DNA from: Methanohalophilus halophilus
Lineage (GTDB): Archaea; Halobacteriota; Methanosarcinia; Methanosarcinales; Methanosarcinaceae
Assembly: GCF_001889405.1 (NCBI RefSeq)
Contig: NZ_CP017921.1
Coordinates: 158,057 to 222,056, forward strand
Length of the DNA: 64,000 bases
Reading direction: 5' to 3'
In this document: positions 28,216 through 37,328 of the stretch, one piece after another
Position numbering within the stretch: position 1 is the stretch's first letter
How the letters are laid out: every line of letters starts with the position of its first letter
Translations under genes and position numbers: made by a program
The notes under the pieces: generated by a model
Database searches by the model: none
What the model was told of the DNA's origin: nothing
What the model saw: only the letters and a program-made list of their open reading frames with translations

Positions 28216-28854
28216 TTATAAGAGAAGTTCCTTTGCTTTGTTGACAGCTTCAGTTGCATTTTCTGCATAGCAATCTGCACCGATCTTTTTGGCCCAGGAG
28301 TTGGTTGCAGGTGCGCCGCCTACCATGACTTTTACCTTGTCACGGAGACCTTCTTCTTCAAGGGCTTCGATTACTTCCTTTTGGCCCTGGAGAGTGGTAG
28401 TCATAAGTGCGGAAATACCGACCATGTTTGCACCAGTTTCCTTGATCTTGGCAATGAAATCTGATACAGGTGCATCACGGCCAATGTCATGGACTTCGAA
28501 TCCTGATGTCTGGAGCATGGTTGATACAATCGATTTGCCAATGTCATGGACATCTCCCTCTACTGTACCGTTGACAATTACGCTGGCAGCTTTTTCGGAT
28601 GATTCAGGCATATCATCTTTAAGTTCATCCACACCGGCCTGCATGGCTTCTGCAGCCATCATGACATGTGGAAGGAATAACTTACCCCTTTCAAAAAGGG
28701 TACCGACTTCGTTCATACCTGCTGCAAGACCATTCTCAATGATGTCGGGAGCCTCGAGTTCACCACGGGCTTTTTCGACAGCAGCAAGAACCTGGTCTTT
28801 CTTGCAACTTACAATTGCATCAGACAGTTCTTTGTATAATTCTTCTTTTGACGT
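28216..28854 (-). CDS. mtbC: Dimethylamine corrinoid protein, apparent ACG start
   Basis: Corrinoid carrier between MtbB and MtbA. The cobalamin-binding motif DVHDIGKSIVSTML and the following GxxxxxLG-type segments (GISALMTTTL, VMVGGAPATN) are clear, as is the helical N-terminal cap. The family length is about 212-214. The frame has no ATG, GTG or TTG near the excellent site AAGGAGG at 28870-28863; eight bases after it comes ACG TCA AAA GAA GAA, which would give the expected MSKEEL start and 212 residues. Longer in-frame starts (GTG 28890, ATG 29001) lack binding sites and fall within the probable leader. Confidence 0.85.
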   Translation of the reverse strand, partial: TSKEELYKELSDAIVSCKKDQVLAAVEKARGELEAPDIIENGLAAGMNEVGTLFERGKLFLPHVMMAAEAMQAGVDELKDDMPESSEKAASVIVNGTVEGDVHDIGKSIVSTMLQTSGFEVHDIGRDAPVSDFIAKIKETGANMVGISALMTTTLQGQKEVIEALEEEGLRDKVKVMVGGAPATNSWAKKIGADCYAENATEAVNKAKELLL

Positions 28855-29085
28855 AGTTACAACCTCCTTTCCATAGAGATTTGAGACCACCGATTTAATC
28901 GGCTTACTCTCAAGAAAAAGAGGATATGAATTGTATATAGCCTGAATTGCATCGAATTTGCGAAAGATAAAAGAATGATCAAACCCTAAGAGGTTTGTCA
29001 AGGGGTATGAGCAATTACCAGTGGTATGGGAAATTATAACGGTTTTAAAATAAATAACCTCGTTTTAATGGACCCTTTTCTGAAA
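28855..29085 (-). promoter_or_regulatory. Long leader of the mtbC-mtbB transcript
   Basis: If the AT-rich box near 29089-29106 is the promoter, mtbC has about 200 bases of untranslated leader. Methylotrophic methyltransferase operons of Methanosarcina are known for long leaders. A hydrophobic in-frame stretch (from 29001) has no ribosome binding site and looks non-coding. Confidence 0.5.
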
Positions 29086-29110
29086 TGGTATAAATAATAT
29101 AAAAAAAAGA
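29085..29110. promoter_or_regulatory. Divergent TATA-like region between mtbC and the Msr-type regulator
   Basis: TATAAATAATATAAAAAA at 29089-29106 fits an archaeal TATA box for the rightward regulator (about 45-50 bases before its ATG), and its complement TTTTATATTATTTATA fits one for the leftward mtbCB operon. Confidence 0.55.
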
Positions 29111-29141
29111 AGTTTAACCCCCGTTACTAAAAGGTGAATGT

Positions 29142-29921
29142 ATGCAATCATCATTGAGTGATACTATCTGGCTCTCTGAAAAAAGAAAAAGACTTCTTTT
29201 ACTACTAATGGAAGGACCCAGAAATATAGACCAGATCAAAACATCCCTTAATGTTACATCCAAAGCAATGATGCCCCAGATAAAAATACTCAGGGAGCAA
29301 AACCTAATCATCGAAGAGGACAGGGTCTATCTGCTTTCGGATATAGGGGAAATTATAGTAAAAAATATGGTCCCACTGTTGAAAACCCTGGGGGTAATAG
29401 AGGAAAATAATGACTACTGGGCAACCCGGGATTTAAGTTCAATCCCGGAAGAACTTGATTCACGGCTGGGTGATATAGGGGAATGTATGGTAATCGAACC
29501 GGATATGAACCATCTTTTTGACCTGCCCGAAGAGTTCAGCAAGAATCTGATCAAATCTAATAAAGTAATGACAATAATGGCCTATTTCCATCCTCTTTAT
29601 CCCGATCTATATTATGAACTGGCAAACGACGGGGTTCAAATAGACCTTATCCTTACTGAGCCAATTTACAAGCGGATGAAAGAAGAATACACTGATAGAT
29701 TCCGCCACATTGTTGAACGGGAACATACAAATCTCTATATTTGCAACGAAGTCAATCTTACATCCGTTGTAACAGATAGGTTCATTTATCTCTGCCTCTT
29801 CAATAAGAATGATATGTACGATCACAAGAAAATAATGAGTTTTGATGCAAGTGCACTTCAATGGGGTACTGAATTATATGAACACTTTCGCCAGAAATCA
29901 ACTCTGATAGAATGGGATTGA
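29142..29921 (+). CDS. Msr-type winged-helix transcription regulator (DUF1724)
   Basis: A 259-residue regulator with an N-terminal ArsR-like winged helix (residues 10-80: RKRLLLLLMEGPRNIDQIKTS, then MMPQIKILREQNLIIEE) and a C-terminal DUF1724/FilR1-type ligand domain (FHPLYPDLYYELANDGVQIDLILTEPIYKR). Methanosarcina Msr proteins of this build control specific methyltransferase genes. It is transcribed away from mtbCB through a shared control region, so control of that operon is the natural inference. AAGGTGA precedes the ATG. Confidence 0.85.
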   Translation: MQSSLSDTIWLSEKRKRLLLLLMEGPRNIDQIKTSLNVTSKAMMPQIKILREQNLIIEEDRVYLLSDIGEIIVKNMVPLLKTLGVIEENNDYWATRDLSSIPEELDSRLGDIGECMVIEPDMNHLFDLPEEFSKNLIKSNKVMTIMAYFHPLYPDLYYELANDGVQIDLILTEPIYKRMKEEYTDRFRHIVEREHTNLYICNEVNLTSVVTDRFIYLCLFNKNDMYDHKKIMSFDASALQWGTELYEHFRQKSTLIEWD

Positions 29922-29931
29922 CCCCGACTGA

Positions 29932-32199
29932 ATGATTGAAATGACATGGAAAGATGTACCACTAAAATCCAAACTTGTATTTTTTATCCTGATGGGAATA
30001 CTTGTGGTACTGATTACATCCACTGCAGTGATTATTTCAACAGTTACAACCCAGGAAGAGGATCTGGCATACCAGCAATCAATAGAGACGGCGAAAAACT
30101 ATGCCAATAAGTTTGATATTGAAATGCGATCAAACCAGGCCATTGGACAAACGATAGCCCATTCCCTTACACAGTATCATTCAGAAAACCGTACAGAAGT
30201 AAACAATATATTACTAAAACTGCTGGAAGAAAACCCTGACTTACTGGGAACCTATGTCTGTTTTGAACCCAATGCATTTGATGGGATGGATAGTAGTTAT
30301 GTAAATACGACCGGCCACGATGAAACCGGGAGATTCATTCCTTACTGGAACAGAATACCAGGAGAAATAACACTTGACCCACTGCTCGATTATGAAACAT
30401 CCGGATACTACCAGCTGCCAAAAAAACTAAATCGGGATATCGTTACTGAACCTTATTACTATGAGGGTGTATTCATTGTAAGTTATGTCACACCCATTAT
30501 GAGAGAGGGTGAATTTATTGGCATAGGGGGTGTAGATGTCTCCCTGAATCACCTTAATGCTGTAATAAACAAGGTAAAAACCTTTGATACCGGCTATGCG
30601 ATTATGACCGGAAATACAGGGATTCTCATATCTCATCCTACAGATGAAGAACTTGTGGGAGCAAAAACCCTCTATGACTACGGTGTGCCGGAAATTACAC
30701 AGATGGCTGATGAAATAAAACTCGGCAAAAGTGGCTATATTGAAACAATAGATCCCATTACCGGCAAAGATGTGGTCATGTTCTATGAACCAATAAGGAC
30801 CTCAAATTTTGCATTTATCCTGGTGGTACCAAGGGATGAAATGCTTGCAGGAGTAACAGACCTCAGGAATAGATTACTTTTGATTTCCTCAATATCATTG
30901 ATATTCATGGGAGCTGTTGCAATCTTGATTACCAGATCGGTGACAGGCCCGATAAATGAAATAGTGAACGACTTTAAGAATATATCTGATGCTGCGATAG
31001 GAGGGAAACTTGATGAAAGGGCCGAAACAGACGTAGATATTGATTTCCGGGAAATACCTGAAGGATTGAATGATATACTTAATGCTCTTGAGAATGCCAG
31101 TCAGTTACGAGAAGAGATGGAAAAAGTTGTCAACAACAGCCCCGTAATTGTTTTTAAATGGAAAGCAGAAAAGAACTGGCCTGTTGAAGTTGTATCAAAG
31201 AACATATCCCAGTTTGGATATTCTCCGGAAGATTTCGGACCAGATGGCCTTGATTATGGGGATATTGTACATCCGGATGACCTGCCCGAAGTTGAAACTA
31301 AACTTGGGGAAATATGCTCCGGTAAGGAAACCCAGTTCAATATAGAGTACAGGATACTGACAAAAGACGGTGAAACCCGATGGGTTGATGAGCGTACCTT
31401 TATCCAGAGAGAGCAGCGTGAAGTCATACATAATATTATTAATGAAGATAATGACATTTACAGCCAGGTTTCTGATCTGGAAGGCAAATGCCATGATGTG
31501 AAATATCTACAGGGCGTAATCGTGAATATCGATGAAAGGAAAAAAGCTGAAGAAGCCCTTCTCAAAATTGAAGATATACGAAAAAAAGAAATACACCACA
31601 GGATAAAGAATAATCTTCAGGTTATATCCACACTATTATACCTTGAATCTGAAAAATTCAGGGATGAGGATGTGCTGGATGCTTTCAACAATAGCAGGGA
31701 CAGAGTTCGCACAATGGCTCTTGTACATGAGAAACTTTACCAGTCAAAGGACATGGAGAGTATTGATTTTGCAGACTACAGCAAAAATCTTATCAATTAT
31801 CTGTCCCAATCCTATGTACTGGAAAAAAGTGAAGTCGATATAAAAATTAATGTAGAAAACATATTTTTGGGAATGGATACAGCCGTTCCACTCGGAATAA
31901 TTATTAATGAACTTGTATCCAATTCATTGAAGTATGCTTTTGATAAGGGTAAAGGCACTATAATAATCGAGCTTCGAAAAATAAATGATCATCACAAACT
32001 GGTTGTCAGTGACAATGGTATCGGAATGAAAGGTGAAATTGATTTCGAAGATACAGATTCCCTTGGCCTCCTGCTTGTCCATACACTTGCAGAACAGATC
32101 AATGCAACAATAGAAATAGACACATCAAAAGGCACAAGATTTGAAATTACTTTCCAGGAAAAAAATCAAGAAATAACAGAGGGCGAAGATGTCAGGTGA
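29932..32199 (+). CDS. Sensor histidine kinase with extracytoplasmic Cache, HAMP, PAS
   Basis: A 755-residue membrane sensor kinase. Order: TM1 (about 13-37), extracellular double-Cache domain (about 40-290; GVFIVSYVTPIM, IGIGGVDVSL), TM2 (about 303-325), HAMP, PAS (about 400-540, with a PAS-3 style WVDERT), and a HisKA_2/HWE-type dimerisation helix EIHHRIKNNLQVISTLL with the phospho-acceptor histidine near 554-555, then HATPase (NELVSNSLKYAF, DNGIGM). Starts 10 bases after the regulator gene and overlaps the response regulator start by 11 bases, so the three probably form an operon next to the methylamine genes. Confidence 0.9.
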   Translation: MIEMTWKDVPLKSKLVFFILMGILVVLITSTAVIISTVTTQEEDLAYQQSIETAKNYANKFDIEMRSNQAIGQTIAHSLTQYHSENRTEVNNILLKLLEENPDLLGTYVCFEPNAFDGMDSSYVNTTGHDETGRFIPYWNRIPGEITLDPLLDYETSGYYQLPKKLNRDIVTEPYYYEGVFIVSYVTPIMREGEFIGIGGVDVSLNHLNAVINKVKTFDTGYAIMTGNTGILISHPTDEELVGAKTLYDYGVPEITQMADEIKLGKSGYIETIDPITGKDVVMFYEPIRTSNFAFILVVPRDEMLAGVTDLRNRLLLISSISLIFMGAVAILITRSVTGPINEIVNDFKNISDAAIGGKLDERAETDVDIDFREIPEGLNDILNALENASQLREEMEKVVNNSPVIVFKWKAEKNWPVEVVSKNISQFGYSPEDFGPDGLDYGDIVHPDDLPEVETKLGEICSGKETQFNIEYRILTKDGETRWVDERTFIQREQREVIHNIINEDNDIYSQVSDLEGKCHDVKYLQGVIVNIDERKKAEEALLKIEDIRKKEIHHRIKNNLQVISTLLYLESEKFRDEDVLDAFNNSRDRVRTMALVHEKLYQSKDMESIDFADYSKNLINYLSQSYVLEKSEVDIKINVENIFLGMDTAVPLGIIINELVSNSLKYAFDKGKGTIIIELRKINDHHKLVVSDNGIGMKGEIDFEDTDSLGLLLVHTLAEQINATIEIDTSKGTRFEITFQEKNQEITEGEDVR

Positions 32200-32584
32200 A
32201 AAAATCCTCGTGGTAGAAGATGAAAATATAGTAGCCCTTGGCATAAAAAAAATGCTCAAAAGAATGGGGTTCAGGGTGCCCAGCATAGCAGCTTCTGGCG
32301 AAGAAGCCATAAAAAAAGCTGAAATCACTTTTCCGGATCTTGTACTTATGGATATAATGCTGAAAGGCAAAATTGATGGAATTGAAGCAGCTGAAAAGAT
32401 ATATGGCACCATGGACATCCCTGTTGTATACCTTACAGCTTATTCTGATGATAAAATACTTGAAAGGTCAAAAAAAACAAAACCCTACGGCTATCTTATA
32501 AAGCCCTTTGAGGAAAATTCCCTGCAAAATACTATAAAAGTAGCTCTGGGCAATTACAGGAAAGAAAAAGAAAAAAAAGAGTGA
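32189..32584 (+). CDS. Response regulator receiver-only protein
   Basis: A 131-residue CheY-like receiver with no output domain. Acidic pocket VVEDEN, phospho-acceptor D in LVLMDIML, T/S in YLTAYSD and K in LIKPFEE. Overlaps the end of the kinase gene, so it is the cognate partner. Output must act through protein interaction, possibly with the adjacent winged-helix regulator. Confidence 0.93.
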   Translation: MSGEKILVVEDENIVALGIKKMLKRMGFRVPSIAASGEEAIKKAEITFPDLVLMDIMLKGKIDGIEAAEKIYGTMDIPVVYLTAYSDDKILERSKKTKPYGYLIKPFEENSLQNTIKVALGNYRKEKEKKE

Positions 32585-32590
32585 AAATAT

Positions 32591-32737
32591 TTATTTGAAT
32601 TCAGTATAGCCACATTTACCACAGGTCAACCTGTCCTTATGTTCGGCAAGGAATACACCTTCGCCACAACGGGGACAGAACTGTCTGGTACGTTCGATAT
32701 TATCGCCGTCTATTTTATAATATTCTTTTACAGCCAT
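32591..32737 (-). CDS. 30S ribosomal protein S27ae
   Basis: A 48-residue zinc ribbon protein: [20 protein letters not shown], then CPRCGEG and [10 protein letters not shown] giving the four zinc cysteines. AAGGTGG precedes the ATG. Lies nine bases after rps24e, the usual archaeal pair. Confidence 0.95.
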   Translation of the reverse strand: MAVKEYYKIDGDNIERTRQFCPRCGEGVFLAEHKDRLTCGKCGYTEFK

Positions 32738-32746
32738 GTAACCACC

Positions 32747-33055
32747 TTATTCTTCACTTGCTTCTTCTGCTTCAGTTTCTGGAAGCTCATTTCTTTTGAG
32801 GCTATATTCCTTTTCAACTTCTTTCATGCGGGACGCATCTTCATAGATCCTGGCATAACCGGATAATTCCTGTTTACCGAACATGTTTCTCATGTCCTGG
32901 ACTATAATAAGTTCAATAGGCACATTCAGCATGGCTGCAAGTTTTGATTTGACATCATTTCTTGCAGGTGTTGGCCCCTCAAAAGTCACATTGAACTTCA
33001 GTTCCTTTCTGTTTAGAAGAGTATTGTTCTTCTCTTCAATTATGCTGATATCCAT
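32747..33055 (-). CDS. 30S ribosomal protein S24e
   Basis: A 102-residue ribosomal protein: MDISIIEEKNNTLLNRKEL, GPTPARNDVKSKLAAML, IIVQDMRNMFGKQELSGYARIY. ATG at 33055 has GGAGGAAG upstream; it overlaps the end of the dephospho-CoA kinase gene by 20 bases. Longer in-frame starts upstream are not used. Confidence 0.95.
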   Translation of the reverse strand: MDISIIEEKNNTLLNRKELKFNVTFEGPTPARNDVKSKLAAMLNVPIELIIVQDMRNMFGKQELSGYARIYEDASRMKEVEKEYSLKRNELPETEAEEASEE

Positions 33056-33626
33056 ACAACTTCCTCCACATAGTGTATAATTGTTCTTTACAATGCTGTT
33101 TATCAATGATCTTGTCAATTAGTTCTGTCATCTCTTCCTTTTTGGAAGCAGTGATTCGGACAAACATCATACCTTCGCCAGGTTGTCCATAGAGAACGAC
33201 GGATCCTACAGGGGCCATCATTATTGCAGGAAGAGATGCAAGATCTTCTTCTCCCTGCACAAATATCCTGACTCGCCGATTTGAACCTAGTGCTTCCGCA
33301 AGTGCATCCACCAGTTCTTCAGTAATTGAACCGGCGGGATTATTTACAACCAGTTCCTTGAAACCTGATTGTTTTGTACCTGTGATCATCTGCTCGCAAG
33401 CAGGTTGGCGATGAGTTTTTTCATCGATTACAAGTATATCTGGAATAATATTCGATTTGAGCAAGTGGAACGTAGTAACATCACCTACAGATATAAGTTT
33501 TATGGGGTCATCAAGATCCCTTGATACTTTTCCAATGTTATCTTCGCCGGACCCTTCATAAAGGACCCCAAATTTTTTACGTAACAGAGGACGCAGGGAT
33601 GCGGGTATCGAAATCGTTCCACCCAA
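33036..33626 (-). CDS. GTP-dependent dephospho-CoA kinase (DUF359)
   Basis: Last step of archaeal CoA synthesis. The 196-residue DUF359 family protein shows SVGDVTTFHLL, ILVIDEKTHRQPA, VVNNPAGSITEEL, FVQGEEDLASLPAIMMAPVGSVVLYGQPGEGM and VRITASKKEE. The TTG start at 33626 follows AAGGTG by seven bases and overlaps the Spt4 stop region. With pantoate kinase, phosphopantothenate synthetase and CoaBC in this window, only the adenylyltransferase and the early pantoate steps are missing here. Confidence 0.93.
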   Translation of the reverse strand: MGGTISIPASLRPLLRKKFGVLYEGSGEDNIGKVSRDLDDPIKLISVGDVTTFHLLKSNIIPDILVIDEKTHRQPACEQMITGTKQSGFKELVVNNPAGSITEELVDALAEALGSNRRVRIFVQGEEDLASLPAIMMAPVGSVVLYGQPGEGMMFVRITASKKEEMTELIDKIIDKQHCKEQLYTMWRKLYGYQHN

Positions 33627-33627
33627 A

Positions 33628-33813
33628 TTACCGCACCTTCAAAGCATATTTGTCAGGAATCGTAACCCCTATCTTTTTTGCGATTTCGGACTTTTCAGGG
33701 TCCACTATAACCAAAAGTCCGCTCCAATCGTTACTAAGGTTAGTGGTGCCACAAACAGGACATTCCTGACCTGCAACAAGCCTGTGACAGTCCATGCAAA
33801 CAGATTCAACCAT
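33628..33813 (-). CDS. spt4: Transcription elongation factor Spt4 (RNA polymerase subunit E'')
   Basis: A 61-residue zinc protein: CMDCHRLV and CPVCGTTNLSNDWSGLLVI, ending KIGVTIPDKYALKVR. It partners Spt5 in processive transcription. Lies directly after rpo7, the conserved archaeal order. Confidence 0.95.
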   Translation of the reverse strand: MVESVCMDCHRLVAGQECPVCGTTNLSNDWSGLLVIVDPEKSEIAKKIGVTIPDKYALKVR

Positions 33814-33827
33814 ACTAAAACTCCTGA

Positions 33828-34391
33828 TTATTTATTTGCTACAGTGGGTTTTCTCTGTTCATCGAGCCATTCCAGCTTACCCAGAGCAGGTTGTCGCATT
33901 GTCAGGCCGATCTTACTGTCACGTGGCTCCCTTTCATTAATACTAACAGCCACTATACGAGCCCTTACTCGATCGCCTTCAGAAAGAGCTTTATTTACGT
34001 TCTTACTGATCAGCCTTCCATTCTTTCCATCATAGGACATGAAATCGTCTGTGATCTGGCTAACATGCAGAAGACCGTCCATTGCACCTATGCTGACAAA
34101 AGCTCCAAATTCAACGGTTTCAACAACTTCACCTTCGATTACTTCCTGAAGCGTCGGTATGAACATGATCGCTTCAAAAGTAACATCATAATAGACTGCG
34201 CCATCTCCTACAAGAATATGACCTTCACCTATCTCATCAATATCAGTGATAGCTACAACAGAGCCGATCTTTTTGTCAACTCGCCCTTCAAGTTTATTCT
34301 TGAGAGCATTTTTGACACTGACCCTTACATCATCGGCAAGGAGACTGGGAGCGACCCGAACTGTATCAACAAGCTTCATCCTCTTGTACAT
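33828..34391 (-). CDS. rpo7: DNA-directed RNA polymerase subunit Rpo7 (E')
   Basis: A 187-residue RNA polymerase stalk subunit. MYKRMKLVDTVRVAPSLL at the start, the tip domain GDGAVYYDVTFEAIMF and the S1 OB-fold EGEVVETVEFGAFVSIGAMDGLLHVSQI. GGAGAT precedes the ATG by seven bases. Confidence 0.96.
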   Translation of the reverse strand: MYKRMKLVDTVRVAPSLLADDVRVSVKNALKNKLEGRVDKKIGSVVAITDIDEIGEGHILVGDGAVYYDVTFEAIMFIPTLQEVIEGEVVETVEFGAFVSIGAMDGLLHVSQITDDFMSYDGKNGRLISKNVNKALSEGDRVRARIVAVSINEREPRDSKIGLTMRQPALGKLEWLDEQRKPTVANK

Positions 34392-34469
34392 ATAATTATC
34401 TCCGCAATATCATTATATAAGAATACCAGAACTTCTCATCCCTTATAAACCATTGTGCTATTATCCAGA

Positions 34470-34835
34470 TTACAGGAAATCAAGTTTGTTCTTTTGCCTC
34501 AGCCTTACAATTGGTATTTCCTTTTCTTTCAACCTTTGCTGTAATCCAATATCATTGGTCAACACAGCTGCATCATAAACGGGTGCAAGGCGGACAATCA
34601 CATCATCCGCAAATCCCTCTCCTTCTATAATATCACATCTTTGGGATAATGAAATAGCTAATTTCGCAGCCATTTTATCCTTACCCCGACAACGTCTTAC
34701 AAGGCCATCAAGTTCGTGCAGGATCGCTGTGGGAAGGAGGAATTGATCAAAACCCAATCTCCTGAGTTCCGCAAATATGTCCACACCAAATTGTGCTGGA
34801 AGCATTATCCCGTTTGTGTCAATGATAACCTTCAA
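34470..34835 (-). CDS. PIN-domain nuclease (FCF1/Nob1-like)
   Basis: A 121-residue PIN domain protein: IIDTNGIM, the E in ILHELDGLV, and D residues in [23 protein letters not shown]. This short stand-alone PIN protein commonly follows aIF2-gamma in euryarchaea and is thought to act in rRNA processing. It overlaps the aIF2-gamma stop by four bases. Confidence 0.9.
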   Translation of the reverse strand: MKVIIDTNGIMLPAQFGVDIFAELRRLGFDQFLLPTAILHELDGLVRRCRGKDKMAAKLAISLSQRCDIIEGEGFADDVIVRLAPVYDAAVLTNDIGLQQRLKEKEIPIVRLRQKNKLDFL

Positions 34836-36058
34836 TCCTCAATTACCCCGATACCGATCAATCTCCATCGGGAACCAATCCTGCGGCTTATGGCAACCAT
34901 TGAACCAATGTCTGCACAAACAGGTCTTTTAAGATTGACCTCGGCAACATCTTCCCTGGCACTTGTAACAATTCCCACAGTTGTGGCTGTGCCGGCGTTT
35001 AACATCAGGGGCTCACTTGTCTTGATCTGACCAATTTCCCCTTCATCATCCACTCCGACAACACGATCAAGAAGTTTTAACCTGAGGGTGAAAGAATGAT
35101 TGGTACTGGGTAATGTCCCGGGTTTACCTGCTACCTGGCCGGTAAGAGAATCACTTTTTGTCAGGTCCGGGTCAAGCTCTGTACCCACTGCCAGAAGACC
35201 TCCGGGAGTAGCTTCATCAACGGGAGTCGTACCTGCTATAATACCAGTTACCCTGGTATGAATAGGATCCCAGTGGATGGCACCTTCACTTTCAACTTTC
35301 CTGCCTGGTTTTATTTCCAGCTCATCGCCAGCCTTCAATGTGCCCTCTGTAAGGGTACCACCGATAACACCACCTGATATCTGGTCAATAGGAAGACCTG
35401 GACGGTTTATATCAAAAGATCTTGCAATGAGCATTCGTGCATCCTTATCAAGTTTGTAGGTAGGAGCCGGAATCACTTTTTCCATTGCATCTATAAGTGC
35501 ATCAATATTTATATCCTGCTGGGCAGAAATAGGGATTATGGGAGCATTCTCTGCAACCGTGCCTTTGACGAATTCCTTTATCTGTTTATAGTTCTCTATG
35601 ACATCTTTCCTGTTTACAAGATCAATCTTGTTCTGGACTATGACAACGTTTTTGATACCAATGATGTCAAGAGCCATGAGATGTTCCTTTGTCTGGGGTT
35701 GGGGGCATTCCTCATTGGCAGCAATGACAAGAATAGCACCGTCCATAATGGCTGCACCCGAAAGCATTGTAGCCATCAGTGTTTCGTGCCCAGGAGAATC
35801 TACAAAGGATATGGTCCTGACTTGTTCTGTTTTTGCGCCACAGTGTGGACATTCTTTCTTTACTGAATAACACCGTGGTTCAGGGCAGGTGGGGCATTTC
35901 ATCAAAGTTGTATCTGCATAACCCAGACGGATTGAGATACCTCTTTTCAGTTCTTCACTATGCTTATCAGTCCATACACCGGATAATGAACGTACAAGAG
36001 TGGTTTTTCCATGATCGACATGACCTACCATGCCAATATTAACACAAGGCTGACTCAA
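34832..36058 (-). CDS. Translation initiation factor aIF2 gamma subunit
   Basis: GTPase core of archaeal initiation factor 2. GTP motifs [22 protein letters not shown] and NKIDL; zinc knuckle CPTCPEPRC...CPHCG near residues 56-74. 408 residues, normal. Starts with TTG at 36058, nine bases after GGGAGGG. Confidence 0.96.
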   Translation of the reverse strand: MSQPCVNIGMVGHVDHGKTTLVRSLSGVWTDKHSEELKRGISIRLGYADTTLMKCPTCPEPRCYSVKKECPHCGAKTEQVRTISFVDSPGHETLMATMLSGAAIMDGAILVIAANEECPQPQTKEHLMALDIIGIKNVVIVQNKIDLVNRKDVIENYKQIKEFVKGTVAENAPIIPISAQQDINIDALIDAMEKVIPAPTYKLDKDARMLIARSFDINRPGLPIDQISGGVIGGTLTEGTLKAGDELEIKPGRKVESEGAIHWDPIHTRVTGIIAGTTPVDEATPGGLLAVGTELDPDLTKSDSLTGQVAGKPGTLPSTNHSFTLRLKLLDRVVGVDDEGEIGQIKTSEPLMLNAGTATTVGIVTSAREDVAEVNLKRPVCADIGSMVAISRRIGSRWRLIGIGVIED

Positions 36059-36193
36059 TTTTTAATTTCCCTCCCTTTTGGGACTAAAGTAGAAATGTAG
36101 TTGATATAAGATGAATTGAACGTGAAACACTTAATAATTCTAATTACGTAAAAATGTTGCTGTCAAAACAGGATTGTACAAAAATAAGGAGAG

Positions 36194-36213
36194 GAGTGAT
36201 AAAAACATCACTC
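36194..36213 (-). terminator. Hairpin overlapping the end of the COG1361 gene
   Basis: GAGTGAT and ATCACTC form a 7-bp stem (loop six) overlapping the stop codon at 36208; on the minus strand it is followed by a T-rich stretch. Confidence 0.5.
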
Positions 36214-37311
36214 TTCTGGTTTTTGACCTGGTTTACGCCTCATATACAACACAATAGCACCTATAACCAATGCTGCAATAGCAAAACCTACAGGTAACAT
36301 CAATCCGCCTGTATAGGTGTTGGATGAAGCCGATACCTGTGTTTTTATTTTCACATTATCTGAAACCCTGTCATGACCTTTAGTGTCCTCATACTTGATT
36401 TCACTGTTTATGGCATATGGTTTTTCAATCGCAGTATCCCCTACTTTAATTTTAAATACCGCAACGGAACTTTCCCCGGCATCCAGATCCCCGAGATATG
36501 CCTGATCATCCGTGGTACTGAAAGGATTAGCTGCACTTATACGAACAATGGCATCCTTTACAGGTTCATTACCCGTATTGGTATAGGTAGCATGCAGCAT
36601 TCCTTCCTCACCAACAGCCAGCTTCCCGGAAACATTGGTAACCTCAAATTGCGCTTCCTTTTTCACATTTACAGGGATGGTAACATTCTGGGAACCCACA
36701 TCATACCAGAGTCCCACATCCATATTTGTAACTCCAAGACTTGTTTCATTATCCCCGGATACCTGGACATTCTTCTGGTAACCATAATAAAGACTGAGAA
36801 TCAGGGGATAATCCCCTGATGGTGCATTCTTCGAAAACTCCACATTAAACATAACAGGAGATGAAGTCTGCTCACCGGAAGCCAGTGAACCGGCTTCCTG
36901 CGGACCGGATTTCACTTCTACATTGGGATCAGGGGAAGTGAGAATTGCCACAATCCCAATCGCAGTTGTCCTTTGGGATTCATAGGACATTTCCTGTTGC
37001 TGTAGTTTCTGATCAAGTACATCTATCGGGTCATCATCCTTTTCAGACCTGAAACCTGTAATCAGCCCCTTATTCATAAGATTGATATTCAAAGTGACGC
37101 TATCACCACGATAAAATTCATTATCCCCAACAATGTTTGCGCTTACATCGGGACCGCCATATACAGTGTAGTAGTTATCACTAAAATCAAAGTTATCAGG
37201 CAGGGCATTATTCTGCGGGGTAAAGCCCGCAGCAGAGCCCGGAATCAGGCACACCAGGGATATTCCCAGTGCAATTATTCCTATTATTAAATTTCTTTTG
37301 TTCATGTTCAC
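36208..37311 (-). CDS. COG1361-type surface protein with C-terminal membrane anchor
   Basis: A 367-residue secreted protein: signal peptide (residues about 7-28), extracellular region with Ig/CARDB-like beta repeats (PVNVKKEAQFEVTNVSGKLAVGEEG, NTGNEPVKDAIVRI), then a single C-terminal helix (GGLMLPVGFAIAALVIGAIVLY) and a positive tail. Related in sequence and layout to the protein encoded just upstream (37329-38429); both begin the mature part with a DNYYTVYGGPD-like motif. They lie in an operon with an RND exporter, so they are likely its extracellular partners. Confidence 0.85.
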   Translation of the reverse strand: MNMNKRNLIIGIIALGISLVCLIPGSAAGFTPQNNALPDNFDFSDNYYTVYGGPDVSANIVGDNEFYRGDSVTLNINLMNKGLITGFRSEKDDDPIDVLDQKLQQQEMSYESQRTTAIGIVAILTSPDPNVEVKSGPQEAGSLASGEQTSSPVMFNVEFSKNAPSGDYPLILSLYYGYQKNVQVSGDNETSLGVTNMDVGLWYDVGSQNVTIPVNVKKEAQFEVTNVSGKLAVGEEGMLHATYTNTGNEPVKDAIVRISAANPFSTTDDQAYLGDLDAGESSVAVFKIKVGDTAIEKPYAINSEIKYEDTKGHDRVSDNVKIKTQVSASSNTYTGGLMLPVGFAIAALVIGAIVLYMRRKPGQKPEE

Positions 37312-37328
37312 TCCTCTCCTTTACAGAA

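Noticed and set aside
28855..29001. N-terminal extension of MtbC starting at ATG 29001
   Set aside because: No ribosome binding site there, the strong AAGGAGG lies inside the extension, and the family length fits a start right after that site.
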